Below are positions 43,504 to 51,875 of a stretch of 64,000 bases of DNA, one piece after another. The position numbers and the translations under genes are program-made. The stretch comes from MH13 sp042140245 (GTDB taxonomy: Bacteria; Pseudomonadota; Alphaproteobacteria; Rhizobiales; MH13), in the NCBI RefSeq assembly GCF_042140245.1, contig NZ_CP159483.1:2604001-2668000 (forward strand), in the 5' to 3' direction. Every line of letters starts with the position of its first letter. Positions within the stretch are counted from its first letter, which is position 1. The notes under the pieces are model-generated. The model was not told the origin of the DNA. It saw nothing but the letters and a program-made list of their open reading frames with translations, and ran no database searches.

Positions 43504-45217
43504 AAACCCCTTCAACCTGCAGTGTTGCATCGCAAGACTCCGCTTGCTCAAACGTGCCGACCCAGACATCGAGCCGTCCGCCTTCGGTCCCGTTGAAGGC
43601 TTCGGTGTTGGGGACCATCAGGCGAGGCTGAAGTCGCCCGTTGGAATCATCATCAAAGTACCAAATGGTGGTTGGTGTATTGACGAGCAGGGTGGTGTCG
43701 CAGTTCGCGGTCACCGAGAACTGCAACCAACCAGTGTCTGATGCAATATCGGACAGAAGAATGGAGAGGTTCGCAGCCTGCTCCACATAGCCGCGTCCTG
43801 TCGTGTTGGGACAGTCGCGTAAAGAGGCGCTACCGCCTGCTGTGAGCTGATAGGTCGATCTGTTGGATTGCAGGAAGCTGCCTGTCAGCCGAACGGTCCG
43901 ACCAGAACGCGCATCGAAGTCAGGGCACCCGGCAGGGATTGCGACACCTGACGATCCAGCAGAAGCGAGGTCAGCCAAGGCTTGATCACGCTGCTGTTGG
44001 GCAGCGGAAAGATCGGTCCGTGCCGTTTCAAGTTGTTGTTGGAGCGTCGTAACAGACTGACTTAGTTGGCTAACTTCGCCGTTCGCCGTATCAAGTTCGT
44101 TTTGAAGAGCAGATGCGTCTTCTGCGCTCATGCCACCGCCCAGTAGAGCGATAACAACACCGGCTGCAACGGCGATGCTGCCGCCACCGACCAAAGCGCC
44201 GCGAAGAAAGCCTCCTGACCCGCTCGAACCACTCGCAGGGGCGGCTGATGGTGCTTGCTGCGCAAGACTTGGGGGCAATGCCTTTGTGGCGGCTGCATTG
44301 AGCTTGTCCAACCAGGCCTTTGCCGATTGAGGTCGCTCTTTTTGTGAGATCGCCATGGAGCGATCAATAAGCGCAAGAAGCGTCTGATCGTGATCAGGGA
44401 ACCGCCCTGACATAGCCTCGTAAGGGTCAGGTTCTGCCGTGGCGACACGCTGAATGCGCACGTCAGCAGCGGGCGGAGCCTCGCCGGCAATAGCGTGGTA
44501 AAGGGTTGCGGCAAGCGAGTAGAGATCACTGGCTGGGCTCTGCTCTGCCCCGGTGGTGTAAAACTCGCTGGGAGAGTAGCCATCGGACACGACTCGGAAT
44601 GTGCCCATTTTGCGCGTTTCAGCACGAGTTTGCTGACGCGCCGCGCCGAAATCGATCAAGATCGGTCTGTCAAAACGGTCAATACGAATGTTGGACGGTT
44701 TGATGTCGCGATGAAGCAGCCCGCTTTCGTGCAAATAGGTCAGCGCATCCAACAGGCTGCGCGCCAACGCCAGCACGACGGTTGGAGTCAGGCTTTTGGC
44801 ATCAGCATTGATGACAGCCTGCAAGTCCTGACCATGGATAAAATCCATGGCCATGTAAGCGGTGCCGTTTTCTTCAAACAGGGTTTGAACATGCACAACA
44901 TTGGGATGCGATAGGCCGGCAAGAAGGCGAGCCTCGCGAAGGAAAAGGTTGCGTGCGGTGCTGAACGATGCCGCCGTCGACTCGCTGGCTGCGCTGACCG
45001 CTCGGCTCGATGACCGGGCCACTAGGCCGAGTGGGAAACACTCTTTCAGGGCGACATCGCGGTCGAGATTGTCTTTGGCCAGATAGGTGATGCCAAACCC
45101 ACCAGCAGCAATGTTGCTGATGATCTTGTATTGTCCGCCATTCAGTTCAGCCCCCACCGGCAATTCGCCAGGTGGACCATCCGGCAAGGGACGCGTCAGT
45201 TGATCGTCGTCTGCCAT
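43502..45217 (-). CDS. Transmembrane Ser/Thr protein kinase with coiled coil and exported domain
   Basis: 571 residues. Kinase domain ~30-290: Gly-rich loop IAAGGFGITYLAKD, Lys59 (VALKECFP), HRDIKPSN (169-176), IDFGAAR (188-194), then SDGYSPSEFY and DLYSLAATLY. A Pro/Ala/Ser linker leads to one membrane helix (~341-361), a heptad-rich coiled coil (~364-420) and a 150-residue C-terminal domain outside the cytoplasm with several cysteines. The N-terminus carries LTRPLPD, a Thr-Arg motif like those in the FHA protein at 37280. Convergent with the FHA/PP2C unit. Sensing of an envelope signal with cytoplasmic phosphorylation is the likely role. Confidence 0.9.
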   Translation of the reverse strand: MADDDQLTRPLPDGPPGELPVGAELNGGQYKIISNIAAGGFGITYLAKDNLDRDVALKECFPLGLVARSSSRAVSAASESTAASFSTARNLFLREARLLAGLSHPNVVHVQTLFEENGTAYMAMDFIHGQDLQAVINADAKSLTPTVVLALARSLLDALTYLHESGLLHRDIKPSNIRIDRFDRPILIDFGAARQQTRAETRKMGTFRVVSDGYSPSEFYTTGAEQSPASDLYSLAATLYHAIAGEAPPAADVRIQRVATAEPDPYEAMSGRFPDHDQTLLALIDRSMAISQKERPQSAKAWLDKLNAAATKALPPSLAQQAPSAAPASGSSGSGGFLRGALVGGGSIAVAAGVVIALLGGGMSAEDASALQNELDTANGEVSQLSQSVTTLQQQLETARTDLSAAQQQRDQALADLASAGSSGVAIPAGCPDFDARSGRTVRLTGSFLQSNRSTYQLTAGGSASLRDCPNTTGRGYVEQAANLSILLSDIASDTGWLQFSVTANCDTTLLVNTPTTIWYFDDDSNGRLQPRLMVPNTEAFNGTEGGRLDVWVGTFEQAESCDATLQVEGV

Positions 45218-45331
45218 TGACCTTTGATATCCATGCTCCGCCCCAAACGCTGGGAAGTATGAACAGACAAGGGTGGCATTGTAAATCCTGGCGCATTAAT
45301 CCGGCTAATGACCCTACCTCATCAGGGTCGG

Positions 45332-46861
45332 TCAATGGCCGGGATTGGCCGGTGCTCGCGCGGCGCCCGCGGGAACACGCGCTGTGATCAGCGTTGCACG
45401 CAGCCGTTTGAGCGAGGACAGGATCTGTGGATTGTCGTTTCCGTGGCGAAGCAGAAGCAGTCCTGGTCGTAGGACAGCTGCGCGAAGCGCGGCAAGTTCG
45501 ATCCGTTCTGACGGAGAGCAATCCGATGCGCCTTCTAAGAGCCGGCGGTCTAAGCCTCCAAGTGTTTGCAGTATCGGGGTTAGCCCGACTTTTTCGAGGC
45601 GTTGTAGCATCTGCTCATCAGACGGGCGCTGGCGCAAACCAAGGGCTAAGGCTCGCCTCAAGCTACCCTTCAGAACCAAGGGGCTGTCATCGATGATGGC
45701 CACACGCCGCCCCAAGCTTTCAACGTTGATATCCCAAACATCTCTATCGCTTAATAGGATCTGACCTTCTGGCAAGCTGCACAAGCCGGTTAATAAGGGT
45801 GCGATGTGGTCAAGAAGCTTTGGTGTGAGAGCTACATGATCACCCGGCTGTATGATGATTTGCTCTTGTCCGGGTAGGTTAAGCTCAAGTGACAGCGGCC
45901 CCTTCGGAAGGGCGCTTTTGGACACGTCTGGCAAGATCGTGGGTCGTTCCAGCAAGGCTTGGAGTTTTTGGTGGGCGGCTTGAAAAGCCGCGGCTTTGTC
46001 AGTCAACGCCATGAGGTTACGAAGTGGCGTGATCGTCAGAGCCAGAGCAGCTAAAGCGCCGGCGATGGTGCCCGTACCTAGATTTTGATTGGCGCCGATC
46101 GCAAGAAACAGGGCTGCTGCAAGTCCAGCGGACATGTCTGGTATGGCTTTTAGAGCTTCAGCGATGCTGCGTCGTCGAACGGCCAGGCCCGCTAACCTGT
46201 CAGCTTGGTTGGATAGCTTGGTGGCTTCGCGTGCTTGCCTTTGAGCAGCTTTGAGCTGTGGTGCAAGCGGCATGCGTTCTGCCATGTCAGCAGCAATTCT
46301 GGCGCGTTGAGCCCGTTGGTTTTCGTGTGCCTTGAGCAGAGGGCCACGTGTGAACAAGACTGCCAGCAGCACCAACCCGATAATGCCAAGACTGATCCCG
46401 CCAAAAGGCCGATGAAGAAGGAACAAAATGGCCACCGAACACGGTAAAACAACCATCGACTGCACCAATCGCGGTAGGCCGAGGCCGGGCCATTGTTTAA
46501 GCGCGGTGAGATCGCCGATAAATCGCATGAACACATAGCCGCGCCGTCGCCGATCAATGTCAGGCTGCGCGCTGGCGCTTGCATGGGCAAACAAGGCTAG
46601 TCGGACAGATTTTGCGTAGCGCTCACCAATGGCATCAGCCAACACACGAAAACACACTTGCATCATGGCGACCAATGCCGCCGAGGCAGCAAGCGCAATC
46701 AACGTATTTCGTGCAATACTCTCATCGCTACTGAGTGCTCCAAAAGCCGATCGGGTTGCCAGTGCCGTGCCAGCAAATCCGATAGCTTGCAGAAGGCTGG
46801 CTCCGACAAGGGCAGTAAAAAGCCACCCTCGTCGGTCGCCCAAAAGGCGTGGAGGTGTCAT
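45332..46861 (-). CDS. ABC exporter-like half transporter with decayed nucleotide-binding motifs
   Basis: 509 residues. The N-terminal ~300 residues look like an ABC exporter membrane domain of the CydD/CydC type (helices at about 14-36, 54-72, 134-170, 240-280). The remainder aligns to an ABC ATPase only in outline: the Walker A slot reads GDHVALTPKLLDHIA (340-354) with no GK[ST]; the signature slot is CSPSERIELAALRAAV (448 on); Walker B is GLLLLRHGND with no Asp-Glu. The gene is uninterrupted, so it is maintained. Probably a pseudo-transporter or regulatory subunit. Overlaps the P-loop gene by 4 bp. Confidence 0.75.
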   Translation of the reverse strand: MTPPRLLGDRRGWLFTALVGASLLQAIGFAGTALATRSAFGALSSDESIARNTLIALAASAALVAMMQVCFRVLADAIGERYAKSVRLALFAHASASAQPDIDRRRRGYVFMRFIGDLTALKQWPGLGLPRLVQSMVVLPCSVAILFLLHRPFGGISLGIIGLVLLAVLFTRGPLLKAHENQRAQRARIAADMAERMPLAPQLKAAQRQAREATKLSNQADRLAGLAVRRRSIAEALKAIPDMSAGLAAALFLAIGANQNLGTGTIAGALAALALTITPLRNLMALTDKAAAFQAAHQKLQALLERPTILPDVSKSALPKGPLSLELNLPGQEQIIIQPGDHVALTPKLLDHIAPLLTGLCSLPEGQILLSDRDVWDINVESLGRRVAIIDDSPLVLKGSLRRALALGLRQRPSDEQMLQRLEKVGLTPILQTLGGLDRRLLEGASDCSPSERIELAALRAAVLRPGLLLLRHGNDNPQILSSLKRLRATLITARVPAGAARAPANPGH

Positions 46862-47904
46862 GCCGCCGTCGATAATTTGGTGCTTGCCAAGGTCGCCAAC
46901 CGGTTGGCTTCTGCCGGATCAAGCAGATTTTGACGGGTGAGTACGTCGATCCCGGTGTTCTGCTTTGCTTCAGCTGTCGCCATCGGCGAACATGACACCA
47001 TGCCTGTTAGTGCAAGCGGCCGGATATGGTTGCGTGCGAGGGCAAGAACACCGCCAGAGGCGGCCAGTGGGTCGCCACAGGCGAAGAGAGTTCCAGTCAG
47101 CATGGCTCGGAACTTTGGATCGGCTAGGAGAGCTGCCGTTTCGCGCTGAAAAAGACCGTCAGCGATCTCAAGAACGGCGATATCACACCCTTGGGATTGG
47201 GCCTCGGCCACAAGGTCGGTGATGGCACGCATCACGCGTTTGTGGCTTTCTAAATAGGTCGTGACCATGCCCGCGTCTGTGAAATCGGCAACCATGCTTG
47301 CGCCGGTATCAACATAATCGTTGAAGTCGCCGAAAGCGCCTGTGCCGGTGCCTTTGAGAGCGGCAACCTTCCACCCAGCTTTGGTGAGGCCATGGCTCAG
47401 CGCCACAGCGGCCGTTGTTTTGCCGGAGTTCATCGCGGCGCCAAACACACCTATGATTGGAATATCAGGAGAGAATGCGGAGCCAATGGCTGGCAAGGCA
47501 TGATCTTCTGTGCTGATCACTTTGCCGGTTGCATCAAGAATGCGGCCGAGTGGTTGCACGCGTGTTGGTTCTTTGCGCCGGGTGTTGCGGTGAATCATGC
47601 GACCCAGGCAACCACCGCCGGCCAGCATATCGCAGCCTTTCGGATCGATTTCGGCCAAACCCTCGAACTGATCGGGCGCGTAGCGTGCGCCGCAGGGCAT
47701 GGCTACCAAATCGCCAGGGTAGAGCGTTGCCGGGCGACCGGTTGGCAGTTGAATTCGGGCGTGTTGTCCAATGGATATCACGCGACCGAGGATCATATCG
47801 CCAGGTTTTGCTGAGGCGACGTCCTTATCGAGGCCATGGGCGAGTGCGGGGTCAATGCGACGCGAGGAAAAGCACCATTTGGCGTTTGGAAAAGAGGGTT
47901 TCAT
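46858..47904 (-). CDS. P-loop NTPase of unknown role (DUF1611-like)
   Basis: 348 residues from ATG 47904, which has AAGGAG eight bases upstream. An N-terminal ~135-residue beta-rich part (GDMILGRVISIGQHARIQLP, with CGAR, GCDM, GGGCLGR cysteines) is followed by a P-loop domain with GVFGAAMNSGKTTAAVALSH (152-171) and later VLEIADGLFQRETAALL, which may supply Walker B. Resembles DUF1611/MobB-like small-molecule kinases or chelatase-type ATPases but I cannot assign one. Overlapped by the decayed ABC gene, suggesting the intact P-loop serves that partner (inference). Confidence 0.7.
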   Translation of the reverse strand: MKPSFPNAKWCFSSRRIDPALAHGLDKDVASAKPGDMILGRVISIGQHARIQLPTGRPATLYPGDLVAMPCGARYAPDQFEGLAEIDPKGCDMLAGGGCLGRMIHRNTRRKEPTRVQPLGRILDATGKVISTEDHALPAIGSAFSPDIPIIGVFGAAMNSGKTTAAVALSHGLTKAGWKVAALKGTGTGAFGDFNDYVDTGASMVADFTDAGMVTTYLESHKRVMRAITDLVAEAQSQGCDIAVLEIADGLFQRETAALLADPKFRAMLTGTLFACGDPLAASGGVLALARNHIRPLALTGMVSCSPMATAEAKQNTGIDVLTRQNLLDPAEANRLATLASTKLSTAA

Positions 47905-47955
47905 GGTCAAGTCTCCTTGGTGAATAGAAATGTGGGGAGGGGGTGATAAGGCCAC

Positions 47956-48804
47956 TTAGCGGCAGACGAGTTGGGTCATGCCTGCGGCAGCACACTGAGA
48001 GAAACTGTGCACGCATCCTGGTAGTTCGCTGAGAACAACATCGGGCGTGATCCCGGCGTCATGGGCGGCACGCGTTAAGCTTTCAGCGTAGTTGCGGGCG
48101 CGTTCGCGGCGGGTCTTGCCTTGGAAGAGATCGAGGTGCTCGCACTGGCGGAGCGCTGGATCGCGTGTCTCATCCTTGTCGCCGACATAGATTCTGAAAC
48201 GCAGCTTCAAAAACGTGTCGAGTTGAACGCGTGCGAGTGATGCAATCTGCTGAAGGCGTGCCGTCTTTCGCGTTGATCTAACTGATCCTGGTCTTTTGCT
48301 GGTCGGGAGGCCAAGGCCCATCGGGAAGGTTTGGGCAGTGTTTGGCACGCAGTACCAACCGGCTGCTGCCACATGGAGCGTGTTGATCCGGTTTGGGTAA
48401 AGCATTGCGAACCGGTGGGCCAATTGTGCACCACCTGAGTAGCCAAACAGATCGAATGTACCGGTTTTGACAAAGCCAAGGCTCTGAACGGTTGACATCA
48501 GTTCCAGCAGTGCCTTGTCGGCGCGTACACGGCCGATCTGCTGGTAATGCGGCCAGTGTTTCCGGCTGAACCGTGGAACAATCAGGACCTGTCCGCGCAC
48601 CAGGCAAGTGGGAGCAAAACTTGCCGAGATGGCTGCTGCGTTACGCGAGACACCATGCAGCGCCAACAGTGGCGGACAGGAAGGATCGATGTTTGCTGGG
48701 ACATGGATGCTGGCCGTGAGTGCTTTGTTTTTTAGCCGCAGGTTCAGCGATTGGCATATCGGCTGGCGATCAATAGTACTCGCAGTGAGGGGTTCAATGA
48801 GCAT
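47956..48804 (-). CDS. Alpha/beta hydrolase, esterase/PHB-depolymerase-like
   Basis: 282 residues from ATG 48804 (AAGGA eight bases upstream; TTG 48810 is less likely). Nucleophile elbow GYSGGAQLAHRFAMLYP with catalytic Ser, oxyanion-region LLALHGVSRNAAAI, acid probably in FRIYVGDKDETRD and His in GCVHSFSQC. No signal peptide, so an intracellular esterase or acyl hydrolase. Placed 51 bp before the P-loop gene in the same direction; probably first gene of that minus-strand group. Substrate unknown. Confidence 0.8.
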   Translation of the reverse strand: MLIEPLTASTIDRQPICQSLNLRLKNKALTASIHVPANIDPSCPPLLALHGVSRNAAAISASFAPTCLVRGQVLIVPRFSRKHWPHYQQIGRVRADKALLELMSTVQSLGFVKTGTFDLFGYSGGAQLAHRFAMLYPNRINTLHVAAAGWYCVPNTAQTFPMGLGLPTSKRPGSVRSTRKTARLQQIASLARVQLDTFLKLRFRIYVGDKDETRDPALRQCEHLDLFQGKTRRERARNYAESLTRAAHDAGITPDVVLSELPGCVHSFSQCAAAGMTQLVCR

Positions 48805-48905
48805 CTGCAACGTCCTTTTTCATGTCGGTTGCAGGGGAAACGGATGGGGTTCGATTTTATTCCCCGGGATGCGCATTTTTTTATGAACAGGGCCTCGAAC
48901 GTATT

Positions 48906-48936
48906 GCGGCGGCACCTTGGAATGAGGTGCCGCCGC
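48906..48936 (-). terminator. Strong GC hairpin after the anti-sigma gene
   Basis: GCGGCGGCACCT (48906-48917) and AGGTGCCGCCGC (48925-48936) form a perfect 12-bp stem with a 7-nt loop. Lies downstream of the anti-sigma stop (48970) and upstream of the hydrolase gene, both on the minus strand. No T-run follows on that strand, so it probably separates or tunes the two transcription units. Confidence 0.6.
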
Positions 48937-48969
48937 GGGAGCAAAAGACTTGGTAAAAAAAAGCCGAGG

Positions 48970-49737
48970 CTAGAGGCTACCCAATGCGTCTGCTTCGGCG
49001 TCTAGGCTCAGCGGTTCTCCTGCTTCTATGGCGGTGAGATATCCATCCAGGGCATCCAAAGAGGAAGCGGGGGCATAGCCGCCATCGTTCTGGCCAGCAG
49101 CGACGGCAAAACGCAGCGACCAAGATCCTTCTTGATGGCAGGCAACCGAAACCAGTGTCTGGCCCGAGGCTTGGTCCAACTCGAATTCGCGGCAGAGTGT
49201 GCCACCACCATCTTGGAAACTTGCAATGGGTTTTAAGCTGCTGCCGTCTGCAAGTGCGATCTCTTCGCCCGATGGGATGGTGGCAAGAGCCGTTGCCAAG
49301 CCAGGTGTATCAAGGCCTGTTACGGCAACCTGTCGCGTCTCGTTGTTGCCTGGCCAGGGTAGGAGCGGTCCAAGAGACAGGCCAACCAGCAAAGCGATGC
49401 TAGCGGCAAGCGGCAGCTGCCACCGCGACGCGGTGCGCATTTGGGCGGCTGGGGTAGGGAAGGCCACCACAGATGCCTCCGGCGTATTGCTTTCTCTAGC
49501 TTGAGCATTGTGCTTGTCGGCAAGAGTTTTGACTGATGCCAGAAGCTCAGCAGAAACTGGGTCCGGTTCGCCGAGATCATCGGCCAGCTTCTGTCGGGAT
49601 AGATCAAACAAAGCCACACGATCAGCGATGACCGGGTCGCTCTGTATTGCAGCCTCAACGGCTGCCATGGTTTCAGCGTCCAATTCATCATCGGCATAGG
49701 CCATCAAAGTCTCATCAGAGAAGGGCGGACGTGTCAT
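48970..49737 (-). CDS. Membrane-bound anti-sigma factor
   Basis: 255 residues. N-terminal anti-sigma domain DETLMAYADDELDAETMAAV without the zinc HxxxCxxC motif, a linker, one membrane helix (about 108-128, WQLPLAASIALLVGLSLGPL) and an exported C-terminal domain of ~125 residues (SFQDGGGTLCREFELDQASG, SVACHQEGSW with a Cys pair). Directly follows the ECF sigma gene (34-bp gap), the usual sigma/anti-sigma arrangement. The exported part is the likely stress or signal sensor. Confidence 0.88.
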   Translation of the reverse strand: MTRPPFSDETLMAYADDELDAETMAAVEAAIQSDPVIADRVALFDLSRQKLADDLGEPDPVSAELLASVKTLADKHNAQARESNTPEASVVAFPTPAAQMRTASRWQLPLAASIALLVGLSLGPLLPWPGNNETRQVAVTGLDTPGLATALATIPSGEEIALADGSSLKPIASFQDGGGTLCREFELDQASGQTLVSVACHQEGSWSLRFAVAAGQNDGGYAPASSLDALDGYLTAIEAGEPLSLDAEADALGSL

Positions 49738-49771
49738 AGCAGGTCTCCTCGTTGCTCTGATAACGCGCGGC

Positions 49772-50266
49772 TCATGATTTTATTCCCAGTTGTTTTGCAA
49801 GCGCCACTCGCCCGCGCGCCAGCCGGCTCATGATGGTGCCTTTTGGAACATCCAGCGTATCGGCGGCTTCTGCATAGGAAAGACCCTCAACACATACCAA
49901 AAGCAACACAGCCCGCTGGTCATCGGGCAGGTTTGTTAAAGCCTCCTCGGTCTGATTGAGGCTGATCTTGGATTCCACGACATCACGCCCGTCAATGCTG
50001 ATGAGCTCGGGGTTATCGACGACGTCGATCTGCGACCCTTGGGTTTTTTGCCGACGTGTCATGTCGATCCAGGCGTTTCGCAGGATGCGAAAGAGCCAGG
50101 CATCAAGGCGTGTTGCTGGATCATAGCTGTCCCGCGACTTGAAAGCCCGTTCTGCAGTGATCTGAACCAGATCGTCGGCGAGATCCCCGCGCTTGCAGAG
50201 CGATAGCGCAAACCGGCGTAGAACAGGTAGGCTTGCGATCAGATCGTCGCTGAACGTTTCACTCAC
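49772..50266 (-). CDS. ECF-type RNA polymerase sigma factor
   Basis: 164 residues. Region 2 (ADDLVQITAERAFKSRDSYD, then LDAWLFRILRNAWIDMTRRQ) and region 4 (EEALTNLPDDQRAVLLLVCV, LSYAEAADTLDVPKGTIMSR LA-type helix) are complete. Short spacer between regions, no extra domain. Divergent from the subtilase gene across ~150 bp, so the protease may be one of its targets; I could not confirm a matching promoter pair in the gap. Confidence 0.93.
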   Translation of the reverse strand: MSETFSDDLIASLPVLRRFALSLCKRGDLADDLVQITAERAFKSRDSYDPATRLDAWLFRILRNAWIDMTRRQKTQGSQIDVVDNPELISIDGRDVVESKISLNQTEEALTNLPDDQRAVLLLVCVEGLSYAEAADTLDVPKGTIMSRLARGRVALAKQLGIKS

Positions 50267-50417
50267 AGATTTGCCTGTATGCGTGCGCCGTGAGGTACTT
50301 CACTGGCCAAGAGGAATAAAAGTGTCTGTCATACGTTTGCCTTGAACCTCATCTGTGGGCAAGAGCATGGCGCATGGATGGACAAGATCCTTTGCATGCT
50401 GACAACGGGTGTTTCCG

Positions 50418-51857
50418 ATGGCTCTTCTTCTCAACCATATTGCTGCTTTGCTTTTGATCGCGGGCCTTGTTCTATCGCCGACCTGGAGCCCATGGGTCGA
50501 TCATCTTGATGGCACCGCTATGGCGGACGACGATGATGACGACGATGACGGTGATGATGATGACGACGATGACGATAGCAGCGGAGGTGGCGGTTCCGGC
50601 TCGGGCTCCTCGTCCAGCTCTGGATCGGGTTCCAGGTCCGGCTCACCTTCGTCTGGATCATCAGGTTTGCGTGAATTCTTCGCGCCGCTCTTGCCCCGCC
50701 AGGTCCAGCCACAAAGGCCGGCACGTCAGACACCTGCTGCGGTTGTCCTTCCAGACAACGCACCTGACGAGATCATCACGGTTGGCCTATCGGACGAGGA
50801 CCTCTCCGTTCTGCTTGATGAAGGCTATGAGTTGATTTCAGAACGTGTTCTGCCGAGCTTTGGTTTGGTTAGTCGGCGGCTGGGTGTTCCAAGCGGTTCC
50901 ACTCTGGAACAGGCGCGTTTGCGTGTTCGCGCGCTTCCAACCGGGCAGGGCGCTGATTTCAATCACTACTACCGCAGCAATCAAGGTCCCGAGGACTTCA
51001 CGTGTGATGGCCTGCACTGCGATACGTGGCACATGGTCTCTTGGAAGCCATCGGGCAGTTGCGGTGCAGGCATCCGCCTTGGGATGATCGACACACGGGT
51101 CAACGACGAACACCAAACGTTCGCGACGGCCGCACTTCACGTTGAGCGTTTGGCTGATGAGGCTTTGGATCGCTCTCGCGCCGTGCACGGCACGGCTGTC
51201 GCAGCGCTTCTGGTGGGCGATGGCAACAGCCGCTCACCAGGTTTGCTCCCCGATGCGGAGTTGGTCGCAGTCGACGTGTTTTCGCGCGAAGGTGGTGATG
51301 AACGGGCTGATGTTGAGGGGCTTGTCATTGGGCTGGACTATCTTGCTGGCCAAGATGTACCTGTCATCAATCTCAGCCTTGCTGGTCCGGCGAACACTGT
51401 TCTGGAAGAGTTGGTTCAACGCTTGACCAACCAACGCGGTACGGTTCTGGTCGCTGCGGTTGGCAATGCTGGCCCACGCTCAGAACCGCTCTATCCAGCG
51501 GCCTATGAAGCTGTGATCGCGGTGACCGCTGTGACACTGGATGGACGCGTGTATCGCAGGGCAGTGCAGGGGGCTCACATCGACTTGGCCGCGCCCGGCG
51601 TGGATGTTTGGTCAGCTGCCTCTGTAAGCGGCGCACGCTGGCATACAGGAACATCCTTCGCTGCGCCGTTTGTTACCGCAGCCGTTGCGGCTCTTCTGCA
51701 CGGCCAGCCCGATTTGGCATCTGCTGATGTTCTAAGCATCTTAGCTGGGAGCGCAGAAGATCTTGGGGAGCCTGGTCGGGACCCGATGTTTGGTCACGGT
51801 TTGGTGTCGATGCCCTTGGATTGCAGCACCGAAGTCAATTCATCAGATAGGCCGTAG
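50418..51857 (+). CDS. Secreted subtilisin-like serine protease with poly-Asp tract
   Basis: 479 residues from ATG 50418 (GTG 50409 would add three). A signal-like hydrophobic stretch (2-20) is followed by an Asp-rich tract (two runs of eight Asp separated by one Gly, residues 37-53) and a Gly/Ser-rich linker to ~83. A propeptide-like region (~115-175) precedes the S8 catalytic domain: Asp225 (GMIDTRVND), His257 (VHGTAVAALL) and Ser413 (GTSFAAPFVT). Asn of NAGP forms the oxyanion hole. The acidic tract may bind calcium or cell-surface material. Linked to an ECF sigma/anti-sigma pair. Confidence 0.9.
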   Translation: MALLLNHIAALLLIAGLVLSPTWSPWVDHLDGTAMADDDDDDDDGDDDDDDDDSSGGGGSGSGSSSSSGSGSRSGSPSSGSSGLREFFAPLLPRQVQPQRPARQTPAAVVLPDNAPDEIITVGLSDEDLSVLLDEGYELISERVLPSFGLVSRRLGVPSGSTLEQARLRVRALPTGQGADFNHYYRSNQGPEDFTCDGLHCDTWHMVSWKPSGSCGAGIRLGMIDTRVNDEHQTFATAALHVERLADEALDRSRAVHGTAVAALLVGDGNSRSPGLLPDAELVAVDVFSREGGDERADVEGLVIGLDYLAGQDVPVINLSLAGPANTVLEELVQRLTNQRGTVLVAAVGNAGPRSEPLYPAAYEAVIAVTAVTLDGRVYRRAVQGAHIDLAAPGVDVWSAASVSGARWHTGTSFAAPFVTAAVAALLHGQPDLASADVLSILAGSAEDLGEPGRDPMFGHGLVSMPLDCSTEVNSSDRP

Positions 51858-51875
51858 CCCCGAGGGTTCGAGAGC

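Noticed and set aside
37280..45217. Type VI secretion threonine-phosphorylation locus
   Set aside because: Kinase, phosphatase and FHA proteins are present, but no Tss/Hcp/VgrG/ClpV-like gene is found in the window.
51858..51875. GGTTCGA resembling a tRNA T-loop
   Set aside because: No acceptor, anticodon or D stems around it; similar strings occur inside coding regions.
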